From Siphonodentalium dalli (lineage: Eukaryota; Mollusca; Scaphopoda; Gadilida; Siphonodentaliidae), in NCBI GenBank assembly GCA_032622095.1, contig CP136069.1, positions 108,716,278 to 108,780,277 of the forward strand: a stretch of DNA of 64,000 bases. Reading direction: 5' to 3'. The notes beneath the pieces were generated by a model. The model was not told the DNA's origin, made no database searches, and saw only the letters and a program-made list of their open reading frames with translations. Both the position numbers and the translations under genes were made by a program. Numbering within the stretch: position 1 is the stretch's first letter; each line of letters opens with the position of its first letter. This document shows positions 11,121-23,163 of this stretch, piece after piece.

Positions 11121-12642
11121 TCTATACTATACATTTTGAGACTTCGTATATATGTATGTATGTACTTCATAGAATCCAAAACGCGTGTAAAGATTGAGCT
11201 CAAACTTCCTATGTAAGTGTCAAATCCCACCGACACGACCGTGGTAGCGGTTTAGAGAAGCTCAGAGCACCCGTTCTCCAATCTCAAATCACCGCAAAGG
11301 CACGGCGGGGGTTAATCAAGTGATTATTTAATGAGCGTTTGTTTTTGACGCATCTCTATAAAGAGCGTCTGTTTCCCATTCAACGTTATTCGCATCTGCA
11401 GAGTTATACGGGAACGCAAACGTTATCGCTCGAAATTTATTCCCTGCGAGCACGGATAAATCATCCCAGATAATCACGAATATAGCATCAGATTTCTCCC
11501 CAGATATACCGTTATAAAGCTACTGGAATCTGCCAATCTACGGGGAAATTCCAGGGAATGCCGATTGAGCTCAAACTTGCTACCCACGGGAAGTTTCATA
11601 TATATGAGTGTGTCCTTTATAGACTCGAACCGATTGAGCTCAAACTTGCTAAATAAGAAAATAGCCCCCAAGCCGTAAATATCAACAACAACGATATTGC
11701 TACCTACGGGGAGCAACGTTATTAGCATCTGCAGAATTATGCAGAGAGAAAGTGCTTTCCTATTTTTTAGAACGCAACACATGTTTACGTCGCGTTGGTG
11801 ATTGAGGTTCACAACGGGGTTAATTGACTGTCCGTTCTTTGCGACGATGAGGTTCACGGTGGGGGACTATTGACCAACACTCACAATTTCGTCTTTTGCA
11901 TCAGATACCAACACCTCGACCGATCGGGACGAAACTTGGTACGTGAGTGTAGTTTGACCAGGTGGTCGTCGCTGTCGTATTGGCGAGCCCGTGCGACGCC
12001 CGTGCAGCGCATAAAGCTACTGGAATCTGCCAATCTACGGGAAATTCCAGGGAATGCCGATTGAGCTCAAACTTGCTACCTACGGGAAGTGTCATATATA
12101 TGAGTGTGTCCTTTATAGACTCTAACCGATTGAGCTCAAACTTGCTAAATAAGAAAATAGCCCCCAAGCCGTAAATATCAACAACAACGATATTACTAAA
12201 TACACGTTTTCGGCAATGTGAGAGTTCGGCAATGTGAGAGTTTTCGGGGAGCCGTGATGCCAACAACGACCCGAAGACAGATTTCCCGACGGGAAGCGTT
12301 TGTTTTAAATTCAATGCAATGTTATCGTAGAGAGATTTCACGAAACAAAGAATGCGTTGTCTGTCGTTCCTAGGAAGGGGGGATTTCTACGGGTAAATTT
12401 TTCCGCCAGAAACAAAAAAAATAACTAAAACAATTTACAATTTAATTAAAACAATTTAAAATTAAAAAAAATTAACAATAAAAAAACAATTCAGAAACAA
12501 AATATATTAAATTTAAAAAACATTAAATTCATATTCAAAAATAAAAACCAAAAATAAATAAAAACAAAATAATTACAAAAATGTCATGTTTCTGAAACAA
12601 AGCCATGGGACGAATGCCGCCAGTGGCGGGCTAACCTGCTAG
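11121..12642 (+). mobile_element. Chimeric Helitron unit, A1 core joined to an A2 end
   Basis: The A1 sequence runs into the first satellite monomer (GTGCAGCGCAT at about 12010) and then jumps back to AAAGCTACTGGAATCTGCC, which already occurred near 11515. It then continues into the A2-type AT-rich tail. The CCGCC-AGT-GGCGG hairpin precedes CTAG at 12639-12642. Confidence 0.75.
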
Positions 12643-13164
12643 TCTATCTATCTCATATATATTTTGAAGACATCTGTTTGTATGTTTGTCTGTCTGTCTG
12701 TATGTTTGTCTGTCATTAATACAAATCTACGATTCTCGACCGATCGGGACGAAACTTGGTACGTGTGTGTAGTTTGACCAGGCGGTGGACGTTGTCGTAT
12801 TGGCGAGCCCGTGCGGCGCCCGCTTCGCGCATGCGCAGACGATATCTCGGAAACGGGTGGAGCTATCGACTTGAAATTTGGTATGTGAATGTATCTTGCC
12901 CCGGATACGAATTTTATCGGGTCGCCGAGCCCGTGCGACGACAGCTTCGCGCATGCGCAGACGAGATCTCGGAAACGGGTGGAGCTATCGACTTGAAATT
13001 TGGTATGTGAATGTATATTGCCCCGGATACGAATTTTATCGGGTCGCCGAGCCCGTGCGACGCCAGTTTCGCGCATGCGCAGACCAGATCTCGGAAACGG
13101 GTAGAGCTATCGACTTGAAATTTGGTTTTTGAATAGCCCGGACAACGTCGGGCTCATCGGCTAG
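12643..13164 (+). mobile_element. Helitron unit, family B, with three satellite monomers
   Basis: The 5' end TCTATCTATCTCATATATAT shows two extra TCTA units. Three monomers start at about 12845, 12967 and 13090. The AGCCCG...CGGGCT hairpin ends the unit, with CTAG at 13161-13164. Confidence 0.8.
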
Positions 13165-14038
13165 TACTATATATTTTGAGACTTCGTATATATGTGTGTG
13201 TGTGTGTGTGTACTTCATAGAATCCAAAACGCGTGTACAGATTGAGATCAAATTTCGTATGTAAGTGTAAAATACCACCGACACCGCCGTAATCGTGTTT
13301 TCGAGTAGCTCTGAGCACCCTTTATCCACTCCCAAATCACCGCAAAGGCACGGCGGGGGTTAAGGCAACAACGCTCTTTATCTATACCTTATACGGAGGT
13401 TTTAACAACTAACGCTCTTTATTGCAATGGACGTGGCTAAACGATACCCCCTGCGTCCGATGCGGATTCCAATGGACGTGGCTAAACGACTGACCCCATG
13501 CGTCCGAAATACGGATGCGGACGAAATGCCACTAAAAAGGCAGAATTGATCTAAGAGCTCGAAATATTATGCAGAGGGATTTCACGACGGGATTAATTGA
13601 CTGTCCGCTCTGAAGTTTAGGACGGGGAGGACGGGTACCATGAATTAACTCATTGAAAAACAAAGAATGCGTTATCTCGCAAACGGGTGGAGCTATCGAC
13701 TTGAAATTTGCTATGTGAAATTGTGAATGTATCTTGCCCCGGATACAAATTTTATCGGGTCGCCGAGTCCGTGCGACGCCAGCTTCGCGCATGCGCAGAC
13801 GAGATCTCGGAAACCGGTGGAGCTATCGACTTGAAATTTGGTATGTGAATGTATCTTGCCCCGGGTACGAATTTTATCGGGTCGCCGAGCCCGTGCGACG
13901 CAAGCTTCGCGCATGCGCAGACCAGATCTCGGAAACGGGTGGAGCTATCGACTTGAAATTTGGTTAAATTAAAAAAATGTCATGTTTCTGAAACAAAGCC
14001 ATGAGACAAATGCCGCCAGTGGCGGGCTAACCTGCTAG
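13165..14038 (+). mobile_element. Helitron unit, variant A
   Basis: It starts TACTATATATTTTGAGAC. A block with GGACGTGGCTAAACGA (twice) is shared with the unit at 30459-31226. Two full satellite monomers (about 13690-13960) run straight into an A2-type end (TTTCTGAAACAAAGCC), the hairpin and CTAG at 14035-14038. Confidence 0.75.
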
Positions 14039-15218
14039 TCTTCTATCTATCTATACTATATATTTTGAGACTTCGTATATATGTGTGTATGTGTGTACTT
14101 CATAGAATCCAAAACGCGTGTACAGATTGAGCTCAAACTTCCTATGTAAGTGTCAAATCCCACCGACACGACCGTGGTCGCAGTTTAGAAAAGCTCAGAG
14201 CACCCGTTCTCCAATCTCAAATCACCGCAAAGGCACGGCGTGGGTTAATCAAGTGATTATTTAATGAGCGTTTGTTTTTGACGCATCTCTATAAAGAGCG
14301 TCTGTTTGCCATTCAACGCTATTTGCATCTGCAGAGAGATATACGGAACATACATTAAATTTAAAAAACATTTGTTTCTGACCAACGCTGCGAGAACGGA
14401 TGGCGCGCTTTGTTTTTACAGTATATAGTTATATACCGAAATCATCCCAGATAATCACGAATATAGCATCAGATTTCTCCCCAGATATACCGTTATAAAA
14501 AGCTACTGGAATCTGCCAATCTACGGGAAATTCCAGGGAATGCCGATTGAGCTCAAACTTGCTACCCACGGGAAGTGTCATATATATGAGTGTGTCCTTT
14601 ATAGACTCGAACCGATTGAGCTCAAACTTGCTAAATAAGAAAATAGCCCCCAAGCCGTAAATATCAACAACAACGATATTGCTACCTATGGGGAGCAACG
14701 TTATTAGCATCTGCAGAATTATGCAGAGAGAAAATGCTTTCCTATTTTTAGAACGCAACACATGTTTACGTCGCGTTGGTGATTGAGGTTCACAACGGGG
14801 TTAATTGACTGTCCGCTCTTTGCGACGATGAGGTTCACGGTGGGGACTATTGACCAACACTCACAATTTCGTCTTTTGCATCAGATACCAACACCTCGAC
14901 CGATCGGGACGAAACTTGGTACGTGAGTGTAGTTTGACCAGATGGTCGTCGCTGTCGTATTGGCGAGCGCGTGCGACGCCCGTGCAGCGCATGCGCAGAC
15001 GAGATATCGGAAACGGGTGGAGCTATCGACTTGAAATTTGGTATGTGAATGTATCTTGCGCCGGGTACAAATTTTCATGCGCAGACCAGGTCTCGGAAAC
15101 TGGTGGAGCTACCGGGTACAAATTTTTCTTATTGAAACGCGTGGAGCTAAAAATTAAAAAAATATATATAAAAATGTCATGTTTCGGACAAGCCGCCGGT
15201 GGCGGGCTAACCTGCTAG
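14039..15218 (+). mobile_element. Helitron unit, subfamily A1
   Basis: The 5' end is TCTTCTATCTATCTATAC. The right part is near-identical to 7500-7961 at an offset of 7257 bp, including the shortened second satellite monomer, so both come from one duplicated block. Confidence 0.8.
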
Positions 15219-16533
15219 TCTATACTATATATTTTGAGACTTCGTATATATATATGTACTTCATAGAATCCAAAACGCGTGTAAAGATTGAGCTCAAACT
15301 TCCTATGTAAGTGTCAAATACCACCGACACGACCGTGGTCGCGGTTTAGAAAAGCTCAGAGCACCCGTTCTCCAATCTCAAATCACCGCAAAGGCACAGC
15401 GGGGGTTAAGGCATCAACCCTCTTTATCTATACCATATACGGAGTTGTTAACGACGAACGCTCTTTATTGCAATCGGCAGTTTGTTTACCGAGCACCGAC
15501 GGTCATGCATTAGGTCAGCGTGGGTTAATCAAGTGATTATTTAATGAGCGTTTGTTTTTGACGCATCTCTATAAAGAGCGTCTGTTTGCCATTCAACGTT
15601 ATTTGCATCTGCAGAGAGATATACGGAACATACATTAAATTTAAAAAACATTTGTTTCTGACCAACCCTGCGAGCACGGATGGTGCGCTTTGTTTTACAG
15701 TATATAGTTATATACCGAAATCATCCCAGATAATCACGAATATAGCATCAGATTTCTCCCCAGATATACCGTTATAAAGCTACTGGAATCTGACAATCTA
15801 CGGGAAATTCCAGGGAATGCCGATTGAGCTCAAACTTGCTACCCACGGGAAGTGTCATATATATGAGTGTGTCCTTTATAGACTGGAACCGATTGAGCTC
15901 AAACTTGCTAAATAAGAAAATAGCCCCCAAGCCGTAAATATCAACAACAACGATATTGCTACCTACGGGGAGCAACGTTATTAGCATCTGCAGAATTATG
16001 CAGAGAGAAAGTGCTTTCCTATTTTTAGAACGCAACACATGTTTACGTCGCGTTGGTGATTGAGGTTCACAACGGGGTTAATTGACTGTCCGCTCTTGGC
16101 GACGATGAGGTTCACGGTGGGGACTATTGACCAACACTCACAATTTCGTCTTTTGCATCAGATACCAACACCTCGACCGATCGGGACGAAACTTGGTACG
16201 TGAGTGTAGTTTGACCAGGTGGTCGTCGCTGTCGTATTGGCGAGCCCGTGCGACGCCCGTGCAGCGCATGCGCAGACGAGATATCGGAACGGGTGGAGCT
16301 ATCGACTTGAAATTTGGTATGTGAATGTATCTTGCGCCGGGTACAAATTTTATCGGGTCGCCGAGTCCGTGCGACGCCAGCTTCGCGCATGCGCAGACCA
16401 GATCTCGGAAACGGGGGTGGAGCTACCGGGTACAAATTTTACTTATTGAAACGCGTGGAGCTAAAAATTAAAAAAAAATATTTAAAAAATGTCATGTTTC
16501 GGACAAGCCGCCGGTGGCGGGCTAACCTGCTAG
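15219..16533 (+). mobile_element. Helitron unit, subfamily A1
   Basis: It is the partner of 7962-9359 in the 7257-bp-offset duplication up to about 16200, after which the satellite region differs (one monomer and a shortened one). It ends with the A hairpin and CTAG at 16530-16533. Confidence 0.8.
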
Positions 16534-16562
16534 TCTATCTATCTATTATATATTTTGAAAGA

Positions 16563-16609
<47 letters not shown>

Positions 16610-17169
16610 CTGTCTGTCTGTCAGTAATCGATGGACTCGAAAATAGCCCAGCCGATTTCGATGAAACTTGGTATGTGGGGGTATTTTCGGGCCACGAGTA
16701 ACATAGGCCTATTGATTTTCAGATCCGAGGTCAACTTTTCACGTGCCGAGGTCAAATCTGTTTTTACGCCGTTTTGCGCTAATATATTTCAGTTCGGTGC
16801 TCACAAATCGATTCGATATAGCGCGAATAAAAAATTGCCAGTCATATAATTTGCACGGTTAGAATCTGTGGCTCTTCATCTTTCCAATGATGCATCACAC
16901 GCCTGTGTACGTTTAAAGTTTCTACCTTAATTATCGGGAAGAACACAGGACCATGCTTCGCTCATCGAAAATCATTGCGTAAAATATATTACGCCATCAA
17001 CATATCGTGACGTGTTCGCGTTAACTCTTGCTCGGCCGATGTCGCGTTAACTCATCACCGGCCGAGGTATCCGCAAATGACATTGGGCTATATATCTCGC
17101 AAACGGGTGGAGCAATCGACTTGAAATTTGGTTTTTGAATAGCCCGGACGAAGTCGGGTCACCTTCTAG
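16534..17169 (+). mobile_element. Helitron unit, family C, with a long TG microsatellite
   Basis: It starts TCTATCTATCTATTATATAT, followed by about 22 TG repeats at 16565-16608. The body keeps CGAGGTCAACTTTTCACGTG and GCGCGAATAA blocks typical of family C. The 3' part is a satellite fragment (AACGGGTGGAGC) joined to the C hairpin and CTAG at 17166-17169. Confidence 0.75.
16565..16608. repeat. (TG)22 microsatellite
   Basis: Uninterrupted TG run just inside a family C Helitron 5' end. Equivalent shorter TG/TCTG runs sit at the same place in most units. Confidence 0.95.
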
Positions 17170-18284
17170 TACTATATATTTTGAGACTTCGTATATATGT
17201 GTGTGTGTACTTCATAGAATCCAAAACGCGTGTACAGATTGAGCTCAAACTTCCTATGTAAGTGTCAAATCCCACCGACACGACCGTGGTCGCGGTTCAG
17301 AGAAGCTCAGAGCACCCGTTCTCCAATCTCAAATCACCGCAAAGGCACGGCGTGGGTTAATCAAGTGATTATTTAATGAGCGTTTGTTTTTGACGCATCT
17401 CTATAAAGAGCGTCTGTTTGCCATTCAACGTTATTTGCATCTGCAGAGAGATATACGGAACATACATTAAATTTAAAAAACATTTGTTTCTGACCAACCC
17501 TGCGAGCACGGATGGCGTGCTTTGTTTTTACAGTATATAGTTATATACCGAAATCATCCCAGATAATCACGAATATAGCATCAGATTTCTCCCCAGATAT
17601 ACCGTTATTAAGCTACTGGAATCTGCCAATCTACGGGAAATTCCAGGGAATGCCGATTGAGCTCAAACTTGCTACCCACGGGAAGTGTCATATATATGAG
17701 TGTGTCCTTTATAGACTCGAACCCATTGAGCTCAAACTTGCTAAATAAGAAAATAGCCCCCAAGCCGTCAATATCAACAACAACGATATTACTAAATACA
17801 CGTTTTCGGCAATGTGAGAGTTTTCGGGGAGCCGTGATGCTAACAACAACGACCCGAAGCCCTGAATGCCAACAACAGATTCAATGCAATGTTATCTATT
17901 ATGCAGAGAGATTTCACGACATTACGACGGGTACGGCAGACTCAAAATATTATGCAGACAGATTTCCCGACGGGAAGCGTTTGTTTTAAATTCAATGCAA
18001 TGTTATCGTAGAGATATTTCACGAAACAAAGAATGCGTTGTCTGTCGTTCCTAGGAAGGGGGGGATTTCTACGGGTAAATTTTTCCGCCAGAAACAAAAA
18101 AATTAATTAAAACAATTTACAATTTAATTAAAACAATTTAAAATTAAAAAAAATTAACAATAAAAAAACAATTCAGAAACAAAATATATTAAATTTAAAA
18201 AACATTAAATTCATATTCAAAAATGTCATGTTTCTGAAACAAAGCCATTGGACGAATGCCGCCGGTGGCGGGCTAACCTGCTAG
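17170..18284 (+). mobile_element. Helitron unit, subfamily A2
   Basis: At 1115 bp it has exactly the same length as the A2 unit at 50365-51479 and the same module order, including GATGCTAACAACAACGACC, a CCTAGGAAGGGGGGA block and the AT-rich tail. There is no satellite monomer. CTAG at 18281-18284. Confidence 0.8.
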
Positions 18285-19562
18285 TCTATACTATATATTT
18301 TGAGACTTCGTATATATGTATGTATGTACTTCATAGAATCCAAAACGCGTGTAAAGATTGAGCTCAAACTTCCTATGTAAGTGTCAAATCCCACCGACAC
18401 GACCGTGGTAGCGGTTTAGAGAAGCTCAGAGCACCCGTTCTCCAATCTCAAATCACCGCAAAGGCACGGCGGGGGTTAATCAAGTGATTATTTAATGAGC
18501 GTTTGTTTTTGACGCATCTCTATAAAGAGCGTCTGTTTCCCATTCAACGTTATTCGCATCTGCAGAGTTATACGGGAACGCAAACGTTATCGCTCGAAAT
18601 TTATTCCCTGCGAGCACGGATGGCGCGCTTTGATTTTACAGTATATACCTTCGGTATATACCGAAATCATCCCAGATAATCACGAATATAGCATCAGATT
18701 TCTCCCCAGATATACCGTTATAAAGCTACTGGAATCTGCCAATCTACGGGAAATTCCAGGGAATGCCGATTGAGCTCAAACTTGCTACCCACGGGAAGTG
18801 TCATATATATGAGTGTGTCCTTTATAGACTCTAACCGATTGAGCTCAAACTTGCTAAATAAGAAAATAGCCCCCAAGCCGTAAATATCAACAACAACGAT
18901 ATTGCTACCTACGGGGAGCAACATTATTAGCATCTGCAGAATTATGCAGAGAGAAAGTGCTTTCCTATTTTTAGAACGCAACACATGTTTACGTCGCGTT
19001 GGTGATTGAGGTTCACAACGGGGTTAATTGACTGTCCGCTCTTTGCGACGATGAGGTTCACGGCGGGGACTATTGACCAACACTCACAATTTCGTCTTTT
19101 GCATCAGATACCAACACCTCGACCGATCGGGACGAAACTTGGTACGTGAGTGTAGTTTGACCAGGTGGTCGTCGCTGTCGTATTGCCGAGCCCGTGCGAC
19201 GCCCGTGCAGCCCATGCGCAGACGAGATCTCGGAAACGGTGGAGCTATCGACTTGAAATTTGCTATGTGAATGTATCTTGCGCCGGGTACAAATTTTATC
19301 GGGTCGCCGAGCCCGTGCGACGCCCGTGCAGCGCATGCACAGACGAGATCTCGGAAACGGGTGGAGCTATCGACTTGAAATTTGGCATGTGAATGTATCT
19401 TGCGTCGGCTACAAATTTTCATGCGCAGACCAGGTCTCGGAAACTGGTGGAGCTACCGTGTACAAATTTTTCTTTTTGAAACGCGTGGAGCTAAAAATTT
19501 AAAAAATATATATAAAAATGTCATGTTTCGGACAAGCCGCCGGTGGCGGGCTAACCTGCTAG
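18285..19562 (+). mobile_element. Helitron unit, subfamily A1
   Basis: The 5' 330 bp resemble 11121-11450. From about 18700 it matches 8500-9359 at an offset of 10203 bp. The left part carries an imperfect palindrome, TATACCTTCGGTATA (about 18644-18658). CTAG at 19559-19562. Confidence 0.8.
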
Positions 19563-20915
19563 TCTATACTATATATTTTGAGACTTCGTATATATATATG
19601 TACTTCATAGAATCCAAAACGCGTGTAAAGATTGAGCTCAAACTTCCTATGTAAGTGTCAAATCCCACCGACACGACCGTGGTCGCGGTTTAGAGAAGCT
19701 CAGAGCACCCGTTCTCTAATCTCAAATCACCGCAAAGGCACGGCGGGGGTTAAGGCATCAACGCTCTTTATCTATACCATATACGGAGTTGTTAACGACG
19801 AACGCTCTTTATTGCTATCGGCAGTTTGTTTACCGAGCACCGACGGTCATGCATTAGGTCAGCGTGGGTTAATCAAGTGATTATTTAATGAGCGTTTGTT
19901 TTTGACGCATCTCTATAAAGAGCGTCTGTTTGCCATTGAACGTTATTTACATCTGCAGAGTTATACGGGAACGCAAACGTTATCGCTCGAAATTTATTCC
20001 CTGCGAGCACGGATAAATCATCCCAGATAATCACGAATATAGCATCAGATTTCTCCCCAGATATACCGTTATAAAGCTACTGGAATCTGCCAATCTACGG
20101 GAAATTCCAGGGAATGCCGATTGAGCTCAAACTTGCTACCCACGGGAAGTGTCATATATATGAGTGTGTCCTTTATAGACTCGAACCGATTGAGCTCAAA
20201 CTTGCTAAATAAGAAAATAGTCCCCAAGCCGTAAATATCAACAACAACGATATTGCTACCTACGGGGAGCAACGTTATTAGCATCTGCAGAATTATGCAG
20301 AGAGAAAGTGCTTTCCTATTTTTAGAACGCAACACATGTTTACGTCGCGTTGGTGATTGAGGTTCACAACGGGGTTAATTGACTGTCCGCTCTTTGCGAC
20401 GATGAGGTTCACGGTGGGGACTATTGACCAACACTCACAATTTCGTCTTTTGCATCAGATACCAACACCTCGACCGATCGGGACGAAACTTGGTACGTGA
20501 GTGTAGTTTGACCAGGTGGTCGTCGCTGTCGTATTGGCGAGCCCGTACGACGCCCGTGCAGCGCATGCGCAGACGAGATCTCGGAAACGGGTGGAGCTAT
20601 CGACTTGAAATTTGCTATGTGAATGTATCTTGCGCCGGGTACAAATTTTATCGGGTCGCCGAACCCGTGCGACGCCCGTGCAGCGCATGCGCAGACGAGA
20701 TCTCGGAAACGGGTGGAGCTATCGACTTGAAATTTGGCATGTGAATGTATCTTGCGTCGGCTACAAATTTTCATGCGCAGACCAGGTCTCGGAAACTGGT
20801 GGAGCTACCGGGTACAAATTTTTCTTATTGAAACGCGTGGAGCTAAAAATAAAAAAAAATATATATACAAATGTCATGTTTCGGACAAGCCGCCGGTGGC
20901 GGGCTAACCTGCTAG
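19563..20915 (+). mobile_element. Helitron unit, subfamily A1
   Basis: It starts TCTATACTATATATTTTGAG, with the short CATCCCAGATAATCACG junction instead of the longer TTTGTTTTTACAG segment. Two satellite monomers lie near 20570-20800. CTAG at 20912-20915. Confidence 0.8.
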
Positions 20916-21487
20916 TCTATACTATATATTTTGAGACTTCGTATATATATATGTACTTCATAGAATCCAAAACGCGTGTAAAGATTGAGCTCAAACTTCC
21001 TATGTAAGTGTCAAATCCCACCGACACGACCGTGGTCGCGGTTTAGAAAAGCTCAGAGCACCCGTTCTCCAATCTCAAATCACCGCAAAGGCACGGCGGG
21101 GGTTAAGGCATCAACGCTCTTTATCTATACCATATACGGAGTTGTTAACGACGAACGCTCTTTATTGCAATCGGCAGTTTGTTTACCGAGCACCGACGGT
21201 CATGCATTAGGTCAGCGTGGGTTAATCTCAAATCACCGCAAAGGCACGGCGTGGGTTAATCAAGTGATTATTTAATGAGCGTTTGTTTTTGACGCATCTC
21301 TATAAAGAGCGTCTGTTTGCCATTGAACGTTATTTGCATCTGCAGAGAGATATACGGAACATACATTAAATTTAAAAAACATTTGTTTCTGACCAACCCT
21401 GCGAGCACGGATGGCGCGCTTTGTTTTTACAGTATATAGTTATATACCGAAATCATCCCAGATAATCACGAATATAGAATCTGCCAA
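20916..21487 (+). mobile_element. Helitron unit, subfamily A1, 3' truncated by the next unit
   Basis: The unit stops at CTGCCAA (21481-21487), exactly where the A3 unit begins with TCTATCTATC. About 40 bp before the break (between ATATAG and AATCTGCC) are also missing compared with other A1 units. The rest of A1 is not found after the A3 unit. Confidence 0.75.
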
Positions 21488-22028
21488 TCTATCTATCTAT
21501 CTATCTATACTATATATTTTGAGACTTCGTATATATGTGTGTATGTGTGTGTGTGTGTACTTCATAGAATCCAAAACGACTGGTCCGATCGAGCTCAAAC
21601 TTCGTATATAAGGGTAAAAAAGCCACGGGGGTCGTCCGCGTAGCATTTTGGAGACGCTCAGAGCACTATTTCTCCACTCCCAATCATTTTATTGATCCGT
21701 AAACACGGAAGGGGTTAATCCAAGAAGAGTAACTCTACATCTGTATATGTATATTTTTATAGCACAAATATGCCTTAAAGCGCCAAATAATTCACCACCT
21801 GCGTGTATTCAAGAATATGAATCACACCAAAATTAAGCGAATTGTATATGGAATGTGTATGTATAAGCTGCCATGTGTATATCATTCCCAGAATCCTACC
21901 ATATCATGACATTCTATTAGTTAAAATAAAACACCTTCAACTGTTGGGGACATCGCGATATAGGCAAGCGAGCAAAGAGAGTTTAATGTCATCATACGCT
22001 ATTTCGCTATTGCGAAATGGCTTCTCGG

Positions 22029-22818
22029 ATCGCTTCTCGGCCTTTTGGCTAAGATCAAAGTGTAGTATCTGTTCTTATCGGACCGCCGCCTGATACGTCC
22101 CCACAGGGGACTTCGGCGTTGGTCCGGTAAGGGCGGTTGGCGGAGCAGACATAGGGCAGGGCATTGCTCGTGAAAACGAGTAAAGCCCTGCTCCCTCCGT
22201 CCGCATTTTAGATGCTGCATTTTGTATCGATGTCATTAGGCTGGGGGCAAAACTTTCTTCTCTTGCTATCCACTCCTGTACTTGTTTTTTTTTCTTTATA
22301 TTGGAGAGCGAGGTTTTTCGAGGTTTTTGCTTTTTTTTCCGTTTTAGAGTTTTAGACTTGTCCATTTGCTCTCTGAGCTTACTGTAACATGTATTGATTA
22401 ATCAGGTTAAGGTACTGTAAAAAATATAAAAATTACAAAAAAATATAATTATGTACTAGTTCTGAACTAGATTTAAATACGTTTTCTTTTTTCAATTATC
22501 CTTTCTTTTTCTTTCACTTTGGGGATGCACTGTGAAAGTTTAAAGTGGTTAATATTATTTTTCATTTCTCTTTCAAAGTTTCTTAAGTTAGCTATGAAAG
22601 TTAAATTAAATATTTTGCTTTCAAAGTTTACAAAGTTTCTTAGGTTAGCTGTGAAAGTTAAATTAAATAATTTTTTTTGAAAGTTCAAATTAAAAAGTTT
22701 ATGTTCCTACAACTTTTGCCGTCTCAGGTTTTTCTCATATTTATTAGGAACTTTTATGCTCCTTGTGTTTGGTAGTTTTAACCGTTTTTAGTATTTATTT
22801 TATAAAAAAAAAAAAAAA
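22029..22818 (+). mobile_element. U2-snRNA-headed retroposon without a coding region
   Basis: The first ~51 nt match the conserved U2 snRNA 5' end: stem-loop I (CTTCTCGGCCTTTTGGCTAAG) and the branch-point-recognition segment GTGTAGTATCTGTTC. Downstream the sequence departs from U2: a long hairpin 22080-22125 (GGACC/GGTCC, GCCG/CGGC, GTCCCC-ACA-GGGGAC) and no AUUUUUGG-like Sm site. It ends in TTTATAAAAAAAAAAAAA. A ~60-bp repeat with AAAGTTTCTTA(A/G)GTTAGCT occurs twice (22575-22680). I read it as a retroposed U2 derivative, not a functional U2 gene. Confidence 0.6.
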
Positions 22819-22823
22819 TCGTT

Positions 22824-23152
22824 GCTTCTCGGCCTTTTGGCTAAGATCAAAGTGTAGTAACTGTTCCGCGCTGGCCGTGAGCAGGGTCGCTATGCTTTGA
22901 TCGAGCCCTTGCGGTGTGATACGCCCCCCACAGGTGGTTCTTCCCACCCGAAGGGACTTCCACTGTTTGGGTTCGCAGCCTGGGGCCGACAAGCGGACCT
23001 GACTGACTGACGGACTTCCGCTGCAAAGCGGGGACTGACCCCGAATGGCAATTTGACCATCTCGTAAGGGTGGGTCACCTCTTTCGGGGTGCTCCAGCCG
23101 ATATGAGTGGTCCGCAATAGCCCCGGGTTTAAAAAAAAAATAATAAAAAAAA
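22824..23152 (+). mobile_element. SINE with U2 snRNA 5' head (copy 1)
   Basis: It opens GCTTCTCGGCCTTTTGGCTA (U2 stem-loop I) through GTGTAGTAACTGTTC, then a non-U2 body ending CCCCGGGTTT and an A-rich tail. TGGCTAAG at 22838-22845 resembles a Pol III A box and GGTTCGCAGCC at 22970-22980 resembles a B box, 125 bp further on. Near-identical copies are at 25062-25393 and 32380-32688. The tail is expected to match the LINE that mobilises it; that partner is not in the window. Confidence 0.75.
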
Positions 23153-23163
23153 TGCTTCTCTCG

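Noticed and set aside
12756-13132. Arginine/cysteine-rich open frames crossing satellite monomers on both strands
   Set aside because: The monomer is 122 bp, not a multiple of three, so the frame changes in every unit; these are shadow frames of a CG-rich satellite.
22029-22216. Functional U2 snRNA gene
   Set aside because: Only the first ~51 nt match U2; the Sm site and the 3' stem-loops are absent, and the element ends in an A tail.
22075-22365. Minus-strand Lys-rich frame over the U2-headed retroposon
   Set aside because: It arises from T-rich sequence opposite a non-coding element and has no family resemblance.
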